Shown in pieces: positions 1 to 7,818 of a DNA stretch of 11,867 bases. This DNA is from Akkermansia muciniphila. GTDB taxonomy: Bacteria > Verrucomicrobiota > Verrucomicrobiia > Limisphaerales > SXTU01. The stretch's first letter is position 1. Every line of letters begins with the position of its first letter. The translations under genes and the position numbers were made by a program. Under the pieces are notes generated by a model. The model was not told the DNA's origin. It did not search any database and was given only the letters and a program-made list of their open reading frames with translations. The stretch spans positions 1 through 11,867 of the forward strand of contig CAMBZO010000041.1 of assembly GCA_945872195.1 (NCBI GenBank), given 5' to 3'.

Positions 1-2
1 TT

Positions 3-785
3 CGCTTCACAGCGATGGGCTGCGGGCCTTATCTGCCAGAGGACGAGTTGGCACTGGCCCGCTACATCAAGCTGGAGAACGAGCAGCCCGCCAGTGAGTT
101 CGTCGTTCATCTTGGCGACATCGTCTCCGGCCGGCGCAAGGATTGGGAGGAGGCGCAGTATAAGAAAATCGCCGGCCTGCTTCGCGATGCCAACCGCCTG
201 CCCACCTTCGTCGTCCCTGGCGACAACGAGTGGAACGACATGGATAATCCCGCCGCCGCGTGGAAGATGTGGACGAATAATTTCCTGCACTTCGACCAAC
301 AGTGGAAGTTTGCTGCACCCGTCGCCCGCCAACCGGAACGGGCGGAGAACTTCGCCTTCGTGCTGCGCGAAGTCCTTTTCCTGGGCCTCAACAAAGTCGG
401 TGGCCGCGTCCACGACGCCGCCGAGTGGCATCGTCGCCACCGGGACAACGCGCAGTGGATCAGCACACAGATGGAGCAGTCTCCCGCGGCTGTTCACTCC
501 GCTGTTATCATGGCGCAGGATGGGCCGGAGAAGCCGGACAAGGATTTGCTGATGAGTTTTCGCACCAGCGCCATCAAGTTTGCCAGACCCGTGCTCTGGC
601 TCCATGCCGACGGCCACAAATGGTTCGTAAAGACAAACGAATGGGCGCCGAACATCTGGCACGTCCAGACCGACGTGGTCAGCACCAAGTTCCCGCCAGT
701 CCAAGTGACCGTGACTGGCGAGGCGAAGGAACCGTTCCTCTTTAATCGACGCCTGAACAATCCCCGCTGGAAGGATGCGCAATAG
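3..785 (+). CDS. Calcineurin-like metallophosphatase family protein, 5' end cut by window
   Basis: The frame is open to the left edge, so the ATG at 15 is probably internal and the true start lies outside. Residues below count from that ATG (256 aa). The fold pattern is a calcineurin-like phosphoesterase: HLGD (residues 32-35), GDNEWND (69-75) where the GNH[ED] motif belongs, and HADGH (197-201) near the C terminus, where metal-binding histidines are expected. Two sites deviate. GCGPY (2-6) sits where the first metal-binding aspartate strand would be. VIMAQDGP (164-171) has Gln where many relatives have His. The true substrate is unknown; it may bind metal differently or be a weak enzyme. The next gene starts 24 nt later on the same strand, so the two may share a transcript. 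Family assignment is fairly secure, function is not. Confidence 0.75.
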   Translation, partial: RFTAMGCGPYLPEDELALARYIKLENEQPASEFVVHLGDIVSGRRKDWEEAQYKKIAGLLRDANRLPTFVVPGDNEWNDMDNPAAAWKMWTNNFLHFDQQWKFAAPVARQPERAENFAFVLREVLFLGLNKVGGRVHDAAEWHRRHRDNAQWISTQMEQSPAAVHSAVIMAQDGPEKPDKDLLMSFRTSAIKFARPVLWLHADGHKWFVKTNEWAPNIWHVQTDVVSTKFPPVQVTVTGEAKEPFLFNRRLNNPRWKDAQ

Positions 786-809
786 GGACTTCGCCAGGGA
801 AATCATCTT

Positions 810-1826
810 ATGAATCAACCCTTCCTCGAAGCCGATGCTCGTTCGAGCCGGCGCCAATTCTTGCAGTCCGTCAGCGCACTTACTGCCGGAGTCAGCTGTG
901 GGCAGGCCGCGACGATCGACGTTGCCCCAGCCATCAGCGGCTCGCCCGGGAAGCAGCCCGCGCTCATGCAGATCGGCATCCTGCTTTCCACATTTGTCCG
1001 TCCGCCGCTGGAAGGCCGGCTGGACGCGGCCAAGGCCGCCGGGCTGGAGCACATCCAACTGGCCTTGGATTGCGCCGGCCTACCCGCGATGCCGGATAAT
1101 ATCCCGCCGGAGCTGGCCGGCCGCATCCGCCGGGAGGCGGCGGCCCGTGGGATCACCATCGCTTCCCTCCAAGGCACCTTCAACATGTGCCATCCCGACG
1201 CGGAACATCGGGCCTCGGGGCTGCGGCGGCTCGGCGTGCTGGCCGGGCTGTGCCGGGAGCTAGGCGTGCCGAGGATTCACCTGTGCAGCGGCACACGCGA
1301 TCCCGGCAGCATGTGGCGCCGACATCCCGACAATGATTCGCCGTCAGCGTGGAAGGACATGCTCGCGTCCATGCGCACGGCAGTTGACATCGCCCGGCAA
1401 GCGGGCGTGATCGTGGCCTTCGAGCCGGAAGTAAATAACGTGGTCGATTCCGCCCTGAAGGCGCGGCGGCTGCTGGACGAGATCGGTTCCCCGCACCTGA
1501 AAGTCACGATGGACGCAGCCAATTTGTTTCACACGGGTGAACTGCCCCGGATGAGCGAGATTCTCGACCAGGCCTTTGCCTTGGTGGGCAAGGACGTCGT
1601 CATGGCACACGCGAAGGATCTGGACCGCGATGGCGATGCGGGACACAAGGCCGCCGGCGAAGGCAAGCTCGACTACGATCGGTATCTTTCCCTGCTACAC
1701 CACCACGGGTTCAGGGGGCCAATTTTCCTCCACGGTCTCAGCGAGGCGCAGGTGCCCAAGTGCACGGCCTTTCTGCGGGAGAAACTGGCGCGGGTCGCCG
1801 CAGCTCCTCGCCGTCTCGACCGTTGA
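810..1826 (+). CDS. Tat-exported sugar phosphate isomerase/epimerase-like TIM-barrel protein
   Basis: A 338-aa protein with a twin-arginine leader: SRRQFLQSVSALTAG at about residues 13-27, followed by Cys30 in a poor lipobox context. The body matches the xylose-isomerase-like TIM-barrel family (AP endonuclease 2 type): GILLSTF opens the barrel (56-62). Probable metal ligands are Glu205 in AFEPE, Asp235 in VTMDAANLF and His267 in MAHAKDLD, with GEGKLDYD (283-290) before the last strands. Members commonly isomerise or epimerise sugars or cyclitols, and Tat-exported versions are abundant in Planctomycetes and Verrucomicrobia. The substrate cannot be read from sequence. The ATG has AGGGA at 796-800, 9 nt upstream, which supports this start. 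It follows the metallophosphatase by 24 nt. Confidence 0.85.
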   Translation: MNQPFLEADARSSRRQFLQSVSALTAGVSCGQAATIDVAPAISGSPGKQPALMQIGILLSTFVRPPLEGRLDAAKAAGLEHIQLALDCAGLPAMPDNIPPELAGRIRREAAARGITIASLQGTFNMCHPDAEHRASGLRRLGVLAGLCRELGVPRIHLCSGTRDPGSMWRRHPDNDSPSAWKDMLASMRTAVDIARQAGVIVAFEPEVNNVVDSALKARRLLDEIGSPHLKVTMDAANLFHTGELPRMSEILDQAFALVGKDVVMAHAKDLDRDGDAGHKAAGEGKLDYDRYLSLLHHHGFRGPIFLHGLSEAQVPKCTAFLREKLARVAAAPRRLDR

Positions 1827-1830
1827 ATCC

Positions 1831-1860
1831 GGAAAAACAGGCGAAGGCCTTCAGTTTTCC
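1831..1860. terminator. Possible hairpin between convergent genes
   Basis: GGAAAA (1831-1836) pairs with TTTTCC (1855-1860), with imperfect pairing inside. It lies just after the stop of the TIM-barrel gene and before the stop of the convergent membrane protease, the expected place for a bidirectional terminator. The U-run is inside the stem, not after it, so termination activity is uncertain. Confidence 0.3.
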
Positions 1861-1917
1861 ACGGAGCTTCGCCGCATGGCGCAAGCACCGCGAAACGACC
1901 CGGCCCGCACGTTGCGC

Positions 1918-2817
1918 TCACAACTTAGGCGGTGCGATCAACCATGCGCTGGAGGACGAAAGCTGGCCGCAGTCTGTGCAGCCCGTCGCGGGAAACTGTT
2001 CCGCGCAGTGTGGGCACACGGCCCCGGTGATGAAGGTGTCGAAGGGCTGGCGGCACTTGCCGCACTGCCACAGCGGCCCCTGTGGCGGCGCGGCGTGACA
2101 CACCGGGCACGCGAACCCCGTGTGCCTCGGAAGCCGGAGGACTAGGGCCAGTGCCTGTGCGGAGCGAAGCCCGCGCCAGCAGCCCAGCGCGATGAACACC
2201 GTGAGGATGCCAAGCCACACCGACTCCGACCAGACCGCCACACCCAGCAGGCCCACGGCTCCGACGAGTCCCAGCACGCTGGCCACGAGCAGGCTGCGCG
2301 TGCGTCCGCAGACGAACCACAGCAGCGAGCGAAGGATCTGTCCGCCATCCAGCGGATAGATCGGCAGCAGGTTGAAGACGAGTAGGAACACATTGATGAA
2401 CCACACTGCCCGCACGCATTCGATGACATCCGGTGAGCCGCCGGCCTTCGCCAAGGCGATGAGCCCGGACAAGACCGGGACGAGCAAGACGTTGACGAGC
2501 GGCCCTGCGGCGATGCTCCAGAGCAGTGCGCCCGGCCGGGGCGGTGGGCTCACGTAGGCCACGCCGCCCAGCGGCCAGAGGACGATCAGGTCAGCCTGGC
2601 CGCCGACTTGGCGGCACGCCAGCGCGTGGCCGAACTCGTGCATCATCACGATGACGAAGAGTGTCAGATACTCCACTGCGTTCCAGACGGGCGAAGTGTA
2701 TTCGCCGTTGCGGCTGGTGACCTGATACGCGGCGACAAGGAACCACGACCAGTGGAGGTAGAGATCAATCCCCGCCAAGCGGAACAGATGGAAGGAACCT
2801 TGCCGGGTGGGCGTCAC
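1918..2817 (-). CDS. Site-2 protease (M50) family membrane metalloprotease with C-terminal double zinc ribbon
   Basis: A 299-aa integral membrane protein. HEFGH (60-64) in a hydrophobic segment is the HExxH zinc site, and NLLPIYPLDGG (149-159) carries the third ligand, Asp157: the two hallmarks of M50/S2P intramembrane proteases (SpoIVFB/RseP superfamily). It has about six hydrophobic segments between residues 20 and 215. The compact core without a PDZ domain fits the SpoIVFB/Rv2869-like branch. The last 70 residues are soluble and hold four CxxC pairs: Cys237/240, 252/255, 268/271 and 280/283, a double zinc ribbon that could bind a partner or regulate the protease. The start is GTG at 2815-2817. 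An in-frame stop at 2848-2850 leaves no better upstream choice, and no clear Shine-Dalgarno is visible. The target, perhaps an anti-sigma or transmembrane factor, is unknown. Confidence 0.88.
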   Translation of the reverse strand: MTPTRQGSFHLFRLAGIDLYLHWSWFLVAAYQVTSRNGEYTSPVWNAVEYLTLFVIVMMHEFGHALACRQVGGQADLIVLWPLGGVAYVSPPPRPGALLWSIAAGPLVNVLLVPVLSGLIALAKAGGSPDVIECVRAVWFINVFLLVFNLLPIYPLDGGQILRSLLWFVCGRTRSLLVASVLGLVGAVGLLGVAVWSESVWLGILTVFIALGCWRGLRSAQALALVLRLPRHTGFACPVCHAAPPQGPLWQCGKCRQPFDTFITGAVCPHCAEQFPATGCTDCGQLSSSSAWLIAPPKL

Positions 2818-3196
2818 AGGTGAAAGCGATACCAGAGTGAACGAGGTTCACCAAGGAGTTGCTGGACGGCCCCACGCGATAGCCCTCATTCCGGGGCTAT
2901 TCTTCGCCGTTTCATCCACCACGCAAATGCCTTCCGTCCTGTTCGCCGACTGGACCGAATTTGACGGCTGGATTCTGGCCGCCGGCGTCATCTGGCTGCG
3001 GTTGCGACCTGCATTGAACTAGCGCCGTGAAACATTGGGAATTGACAGGCCTCTCCTGAGGCAGATGATCACTAGCTAAATGACCCCGTCGCTATCGCAA
3101 AAGCAATTCTTCGTGAACTGCCGTGCCTCAATGCAGATTCCTTTCGGTATCAGCAGACAAACACACAACAGACAAAACATTAAACCCTGAGAAACT
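2818..3196. other. Gene-poor region between protease and HU genes
   Basis: No convincing gene lies here. It contains a short hairpin, ATAGCCC (2879-2885) with GGGCTAT (2894-2900), and a second small one, GCCTC/GAGGC, around 3049-3062. A TTGACA box (3042-3047) could be a -35 element for the HU gene, but no good -10 box sits 16-18 nt downstream. The part after 3060 is AT-richer (about 45% GC) than the genes, as expected for a promoter and leader. A 31-codon ORF (2927-3022) with a hydrophobic stretch is not supported enough to call. Confidence 0.4.
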
Positions 3197-3484
3197 ATGG
3201 AAAAAGCACTCTCGAAATCCCAAATCGCATCCGTGCTCGCCGAAAAAGTGGGCATCACTAAGAAACAGTCCGTCGAGTATCTGGAAGCGTTGGCCGGACT
3301 AGCTTACAGCAACGCGAAGAACACCTTCACGCTGCCCGGCCTTGGCAAACTCAAATTGAGAGACCGCGCCGCTCGTGTCGGTCGCAATCCCGCCACGGGA
3401 GCAACCATCCAAATTCCGGCCAAGCGCGTCGTCAAATTCCAAGTTTCAAAAGCCGCTAAGGACGCTATCCTTGGCGCGATGTAA
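3197..3484 (+). CDS. HU/IHF-family DNA-binding protein
   Basis: A 95-aa protein, the usual length for HU-family nucleoid proteins. The N-terminal helices (about 3-40) form the dimer body. FTLPGLGKLKL (44-54) starts the beta sheet. The DNA-binding arm holds GRNPATG (62-68), whose Pro65 in the RNP tip is the residue that intercalates into and bends DNA in HU and IHF. The C-terminal helix (84-93) closes the fold. It is expected to act as a dimer on the chromosome in compaction, replication or repair. It has more lysine at the N terminus than neighbouring genes and sits in a leader that is about 45% GC. The ATG at 3197 is the first in frame near the start of homology, and no strong Shine-Dalgarno precedes it. 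It is followed within about 15 nt by an antisense moxR relic. Confidence 0.93.
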   Translation: MEKALSKSQIASVLAEKVGITKKQSVEYLEALAGLAYSNAKNTFTLPGLGKLKLRDRAARVGRNPATGATIQIPAKRVVKFQVSKAAKDAILGAM

Positions 3485-3496
3485 TTGAACCGCGCG

Positions 3497-3681
3497 GTGC
3501 CTTGTCCAGGCACGCCGACGATGAGCGCGTGCCCGCGGCTGAAGCGGCAGGTGAGCACGTCATCAATCACGTCCTGCTGGCCGATGATGACCTTGGGGAC
3601 CTCGCGGAGAATCTCCTAGCGCGCCTAGCGGAGTTGCTCGACGGACTGGAGCGTGTCGGTGGAGGAGTCGTTGTTTGGCAA
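3497..3681 (-). pseudogene. MoxR-family AAA ATPase, N-terminal remnant with two in-frame stops
   Basis: Read on the minus strand from 3681, one frame gives LPNNDSSTDTLQSVEQLR, a TAG stop (3625-3627), two codons, a second TAG (3616-3618), then EILREVPKVIIGQQDVIDD and VLTCRFSRGHALIVGVPGQG. This matches the N terminus of MoxR ATPases: a regulatory helix, the V-I-x-G-Q-x-x-V-I segment, then the G-H-x-L-x-x-G-V-P-G-x-G-K-T Walker A strand. The similarity ends in Walker A, where GQGTA replaces G-x-G-K-T and the lysine is lost. Beyond that point the frame is only the complement of the HU gene. Two stops, no Walker lysine and no downstream domain mean it cannot make an active ATPase. The TTG at 3679-3681 may be a decayed ATG. 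The family call is from recognition of the pattern, not a search. Confidence 0.72.
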
Positions 3682-3980
3682 TTGATAGAAGCGTCAAGAC
3701 GTGGGTGCTAACTCAAAGGTTCAACATTTCCTGGCTAGCTACACACTTCAACCAGCGGCACTGCCAGGCCACAGGAGAATAACTGCGATGCGCGCCGTCC
3801 GCGCTTGTGCCGAACTGCTATTGCACTGGCTCTCTCTCCAATACCAAAAAATGATCAGTGGAGGCGGAGTGAGTTGAACCGATTCTGATCGATCTAAGCG
3901 ACACTCCACGAATCGCGTTTCTAAGCGCGTAAAATGTGGGAGTAACTACATTTTTGGAATGACCATTCGAGGAGGCCGGA
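3682..3980. other. AT-richer intergenic stretch before trmH-like gene
   Basis: About 300 nt without a supported gene. GC falls to about 42-45% between 3841 and 3960, against about 65% in the genes. It holds the tmRNA-like motif listed separately, two direct copies of TCTAAGCG (3893-3900 and 3920-3927), and pairing segments GGAGTG (3866-3871) and CACTCC (3902-3907) that could form a stem. The promoter of the downstream methyltransferase should lie here. TAAAAT (3930-3935) is a possible -10 box but has no matching -35. Confidence 0.4.
3857..3880 (-). other. Sequence resembling the 3' end of tmRNA or tRNA-Ser (possible attachment-site relic)
   Basis: On the minus strand this reads GGTTCAACTCACTCCGCCTCC then ACT. 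It recalls the T-loop plus acceptor end of tmRNA or a serine tRNA (GGTTCAACTC, then CCGCCTCCA). The T-stem does not pair properly, no CCA follows, and no complementary 5' acceptor strand is visible nearby, so it is not an intact RNA gene. Such 3' ends are common integration sites, so a degraded att copy is one reading. Chance resemblance is another. Confidence 0.25.
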
Positions 3981-4880
3981 TTGAGGTTTTGGAAGATCTT
4001 CGCGCGCCTTTTGTCCGGAATGTCCCAGCTTCTCTTTGCCCATTGGCGAAGCGATATTCTGCGCGTGGCGACGCTGAACATTGAAACCATCAAATCCCTC
4101 GACGCTCCGGAACTAGAGGTGTATCGCACCCTGCGTCGCCCCGAGGAGCACGAGCGGGCCGGCGTGCTTGTGGCCACGAACGTGAAGGTTCTCCAGCGAC
4201 TGCTGGCGAGCCGCTTTCGCATCGTCTCCGTCTTGCTCACACCCACCTGGCTGGAACGGCTGGAGCCGAGACTCAGGGCTCGGTCGGAGGACTTCCGCGT
4301 TTACATCGGTGAGCAAGCCCTGCTGGAGACCATCACAGGCTATCAATTGCATCAGGGCGCGCTTGCCGTCGCCAAAATTCCTCCGCAGCCGGGCTTTGAA
4401 AGTCTGCTCGGAGCCGCGCCGCGACCACTCCTGCTCGCCGCCGTCGAGGGCATTGCCAACGCGGAAAATCTCGGCTCGTTAGTGCGGAGTTGCGCAGCCT
4501 TCGGCGTGTCCTTCCTGATTGTGGGCGAGACATGCGGCAGCCCCTTTCAGCGCCGAGCCGTCTCGGGGTCCATGGGCGCCATCTTTGAGCAACCAGTGGC
4601 GCAGGTTAACAATCTGGTGGCAACCCTGATGAACCTGCGCAAACAGGGCATTCGGTGCTTGGCGGCGCATCCGCGCCCAGGCTCAAATCGGCTGTCCTCG
4701 GAGGACTTCCGGGGCGACTGCTGCCTCGTGTTCGGCGCGGAAGGTCCCGGCCTCAGCGCAGAAGCACTGGCCGCGTGTGACGGCACCGTGGCCATCCCCA
4801 TGCCATCGCACATGAACTCCCTCAATGTTGCAGCCGCAGCCGCAGTGTTCCTCTACGAGGCATCCCGGCAAAGAAGTTGA
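3981..4880 (+). CDS. TrmH/SpoU-family RNA 2'-O-methyltransferase
   Basis: A 299-aa SPOUT enzyme that should transfer a methyl group from S-adenosylmethionine to a ribose 2'-OH in tRNA or rRNA. The three SpoU motifs are present: motif 1 EGIANAENLGSLVRSCAAFG (156-175) with catalytic-type Arg169, motif 2 FGAEGPGLS (251-259), and motif 3 IPMPSHMNSLNVAAAAAVF (272-290), which forms the knotted SAM pocket. Residues about 36-135 fit the N-terminal RNA-binding (SpoU substrate-binding) domain seen in RlmB-type enzymes. The target nucleotide cannot be told. The start is TTG at 3981, chosen because GGAGG (3971-3975) lies 5 nt upstream. The alternative ATG at 4020 lacks such a site and would remove 13 residues that are poorly conserved anyway. 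It is separated from glnD by 142 nt on the same strand. Confidence 0.9.
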   Translation: MRFWKIFARLLSGMSQLLFAHWRSDILRVATLNIETIKSLDAPELEVYRTLRRPEEHERAGVLVATNVKVLQRLLASRFRIVSVLLTPTWLERLEPRLRARSEDFRVYIGEQALLETITGYQLHQGALAVAKIPPQPGFESLLGAAPRPLLLAAVEGIANAENLGSLVRSCAAFGVSFLIVGETCGSPFQRRAVSGSMGAIFEQPVAQVNNLVATLMNLRKQGIRCLAAHPRPGSNRLSSEDFRGDCCLVFGAEGPGLSAEALAACDGTVAIPMPSHMNSLNVAAAAAVFLYEASRQRS

Positions 4881-5022
4881 TGAGCGGCGCAGCAAGCCAA
4901 CTACAAGGTCGCGGCCGACTGCGGATGCGGTCTCCAGTAATTGATCCCATTTAGTGCGGCTGGTGGTTCGCGGGTGCCTCGCTTGCGTTTTAAGCGCCCT
5001 TCCCTATCGTCCGCCGAACCTG

Positions 5023-7818
5023 ATGCCGACTCTTGCGGAGAAAATTGAAGCCAGCGCCCTCAAGCGTCTCACGCTTGCGCCGGGACGCGTGCCCGCGCGC
5101 GAGCTGCCGCGGTTCAAGCAGTTCCTAAAGATCGAGACCGCGCGGCTCAAGATGCTGCATCGCGCCGCCGGCGGCGGCCGCGAAGTCTGCCACGCGCGTG
5201 CGGTCGTGCTGGACGCGTTGCACCGGCACATCCTCGCCGCGCTGGTCAACACGCTCCCGGAAGACACGCGCCGCAGCCTGCCCCGATACGCACTCATCGC
5301 CATCGGCGGCTACGGACGCGGCGAGCTGAACCCGCACAGCGACATCGACATCCTGCTGCTGCATACAGGGGATACCGCCGCAGCCGCGCGCGGGCGCGTG
5401 CATCCTTTCATCAAACTCCTCACGGAGCCGGACGGCCTGCTCTACACGCTCTTCGACCTGGGTCTCAAGGTCGGCTATTCCGTCCGAACCATTGACGACT
5501 GCGTCACGGCGGCGAACGAAAACATCCAGTCCAAAACGTCTCTCATCGAGGCGCGGCTGCTCTGTGGCGACGAGGCGCTGTTCCGCGAGATGCAGGCGGT
5601 GGTGCTCGCCCGGTGCGTGCGCGGCCACGAGGATGCATACATCGCGGCGCGACTCGCGGATCAGGAAACGCGCCGGCAGAAATTCGGCAACACCGCGCTC
5701 ATGCAGGAGCCGAACATCAAGAATGGCTGCGGCGGCTTGCGCGATTATCAGAACCTGCTTTGGATGGCGTTCTTCACCAAGGACCGCCCGCGCAATCTCG
5801 CTGACCTCCAAGCGAAGGAGTTCATCAGCGACGCCGAGCGCCGGCAGCTTGACGCCGCCTACGATTTTCTCCTGCGCTCACGGAACGAACTGCACTACCA
5901 CGCCAACCGCGCGGGCGACGTGCTCACCAAGAGCGTCCAACCCGCCGTCGCGCACAGCCTCGGCTACACGGACCGCTCGCCCGCCCGCCGGCTCGAGCAG
6001 TTCATGCGCGATTACTACCTCCACACGCGCGCCATCGACATGACCACGCGCACGGTGGAGCGCCGCCTCGCGCTGCTGCCTAAGCCCGTGCGGATGCCCT
6101 TCCTCTCCAAGCTCCTGCCCGGTCGCCGCAAGCAACCCGCCCCCGAGGTGGACGGCTTCCGCCTCGTGGAGGGCGAGCTTCTGCACACCTCGCCACGCGT
6201 TTTTCGCGACGACCCGTGTCGCCTCATGCGCGTGTTTCTCTACGCTCAGCAGCGCGGCGCGAAACTGCATCCCGACACCGCGCAACTTCTCCGCAGCGAA
6301 CTGCGGCTCGTCGACTCGGCCTTCCTCAAGAACGACCACGTTCACGAGAGCTTCCGCGAAATCCTCGGCCAGCGCGGCAACGTCGCCCCCGCTCTTCGTG
6401 CCATGCACGAGGTGGATTTTCTCGGCAAATATCTCCCCGAGTTCGGCAAACTCACCTGCCTCGTTCAGCACGAGTTCTTCCACCTCTACACCGCCGACGA
6501 GCACACGCTGATGTGCATCCAGCGGCTCGATGACATCTGGGGCGGGCGCGTCCCGAACGCCGCGCCGTATCAGGAGGTGTTCCAGAAAATCGAGCGTCCC
6601 TTCGTCCTCTACCTCGCGCTGCTCCTGCACGACGCCGGCAAGTCCATGCACAGCGGCCACCACGAACTGGACAGCGCGCGCATGGCCGAGCGCGTTGCGC
6701 GCCGCCTCCGCCTGGACGGCTCGACCACGCACATCCTCCGACTGCTCGTCGAGCATCACCTCGCCATCGTCCAAATTTCCCAGCGCCGCGACCTCGACGA
6801 CCCGGCCGTGGTCCGCTACTTCGCCGCGCTCGTGGAGACGCCGGAGAACTTGAACAAGCTCACGCTCCACACGCTGGCGGACTCGTTGGGCACGAGTGAC
6901 AAGCTCTGGAACGGCTTCAAGGACACGCTGCTCTGGACCCTCTACCACAAGACATTTGCGGAGCTGACCGGCGCGACCGTCTTCCTCCGCGCGGAGGAAA
7001 AGCAGCGCAAACTTCTCCTCGCCGAAGTCGTGCGCCTGCTCCCCCGTGAGATTCAACTGGGCGAGGCGCAAGCCCACTTCGGCACCTTGCCGCCGCGCTA
7101 CTTCCTCATCCACGGCGCGCTGGAAATCGTCGCCGACCTCGCGCTCACGAACCGCTTCATGCGCAGCCTTCTCAGCAACGATCCGGACGTCTCTCTTGCG
7201 CCCGCCATCGAGTGGAAGGACGAGCCGGACCGCGGTTGCTCCCGCGTGACGGTCTGCACCTGGGACCGCGCGGGCCTGTTCGGAAAACTCGCCGGCTCGT
7301 TCACCAGCGCAGGGCTGAACATCCTCAGCGCGCAGATTTTCACGCGCACCGACCGTGTCGTGCTGGACACGTTCGACGTGACCAGCGCGCGCACTGGCGC
7401 CCTTGCTGCGCAGGAGGAGAAGGAGAAGTTCAGCCAACTACTCAGCAAGTCACTCGTCGGCCACGTGGACTTCGACCCTCTCATCGCAAAGCAGAAAGTA
7501 GCGAACCCGCTTTACCAGTCGCTCGAAGGCGAACGCATCGCGACGGAAATTGTCTTCGACAACGCGACCTCCGAGCGCTGCACCGTAATTGACGTGCAGG
7601 CGGAGGACCGCGTGGGCCTGCTCTACACACTGTCGCAGACGTTGAGCGAGCTAGACCTCGACATCTCTGTGGCGAAAATCAGCACCGAGAAAGGCGCAGC
7701 AACGGACAGCTTCTACGTGACCGAGCAGACCGGCGAGAAGCTCATCTTGCCCCACCGCCAGCACGCCATCGAGTCCCGCCTCCGCACCGCGCTGCTGAAC
7801 TACGACACGCGGGCGTAG
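5023..7818 (+). CDS. glnD: GlnD, bifunctional [protein-PII] uridylyltransferase/uridylyl-removing enzyme
   Basis: A cytosolic nitrogen sensor of 931 aa (E. coli GlnD is 890). It adds UMP to PII when glutamine is low and removes it when glutamine is high. From the ATG at 5023, domains in order are: nucleotidyltransferase with GGYGRGELNPHSDID (about 95-109), whose Asp107 and Asp109 bind metal; the GlnD linker with QEPNIKNGCGGLRD; the HD hydrolase with HEFFHLYTADEH (483-494) and LLHDAGK (534-540); then two ACT glutamine-sensing domains (from about 741, VTVCTWDRAGLFGKL, and from about 853, VIDVQAEDRVGLLYTL). Both active sites look intact. A GTG at 4954 would add 23 residues rich in hydrophobics and Cys that do not fit the family, so I prefer 5023. 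No glnB, amtB or glnA lies in the window. It converges on arsS, with the stop inside a perfect hairpin. Confidence 0.95.
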   Translation: MPTLAEKIEASALKRLTLAPGRVPARELPRFKQFLKIETARLKMLHRAAGGGREVCHARAVVLDALHRHILAALVNTLPEDTRRSLPRYALIAIGGYGRGELNPHSDIDILLLHTGDTAAAARGRVHPFIKLLTEPDGLLYTLFDLGLKVGYSVRTIDDCVTAANENIQSKTSLIEARLLCGDEALFREMQAVVLARCVRGHEDAYIAARLADQETRRQKFGNTALMQEPNIKNGCGGLRDYQNLLWMAFFTKDRPRNLADLQAKEFISDAERRQLDAAYDFLLRSRNELHYHANRAGDVLTKSVQPAVAHSLGYTDRSPARRLEQFMRDYYLHTRAIDMTTRTVERRLALLPKPVRMPFLSKLLPGRRKQPAPEVDGFRLVEGELLHTSPRVFRDDPCRLMRVFLYAQQRGAKLHPDTAQLLRSELRLVDSAFLKNDHVHESFREILGQRGNVAPALRAMHEVDFLGKYLPEFGKLTCLVQHEFFHLYTADEHTLMCIQRLDDIWGGRVPNAAPYQEVFQKIERPFVLYLALLLHDAGKSMHSGHHELDSARMAERVARRLRLDGSTTHILRLLVEHHLAIVQISQRRDLDDPAVVRYFAALVETPENLNKLTLHTLADSLGTSDKLWNGFKDTLLWTLYHKTFAELTGATVFLRAEEKQRKLLLAEVVRLLPREIQLGEAQAHFGTLPPRYFLIHGALEIVADLALTNRFMRSLLSNDPDVSLAPAIEWKDEPDRGCSRVTVCTWDRAGLFGKLAGSFTSAGLNILSAQIFTRTDRVVLDTFDVTSARTGALAAQEEKEKFSQLLSKSLVGHVDFDPLIAKQKVANPLYQSLEGERIATEIVFDNATSERCTVIDVQAEDRVGLLYTLSQTLSELDLDISVAKISTEKGAATDSFYVTEQTGEKLILPHRQHAIESRLRTALLNYDTRA

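Noticed and set aside
2807..3022. Small plus-strand ORF, or its 31-codon 3' part from 2927
   Set aside because: A short hydrophobic stretch is the only feature. There is no ribosome binding site, and the longer version overlaps the start of the protease gene.
3502..3711. 69-codon plus-strand ORF behind the HU gene
   Set aside because: The opposite strand here shows MoxR similarity, and this frame is simply its complement.
3818..4246. 142-codon minus-strand ORF overlapping the start of the methyltransferase gene
   Set aside because: No recognisable domain, and its 5' half is antisense to a clear SpoU-family gene.
4954..5022. GTG-started N-terminal extension of GlnD resembling a signal peptide
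   Set aside because: GlnD is cytosolic, the extension is not family-like, and the ATG at 5023 gives an expected N terminus.
5878..7437. 519-codon minus-strand ORF inside glnD
   Set aside because: It is a low-complexity shadow of the glnD codon bias. The plus-strand frame has intact GlnD domains throughout.
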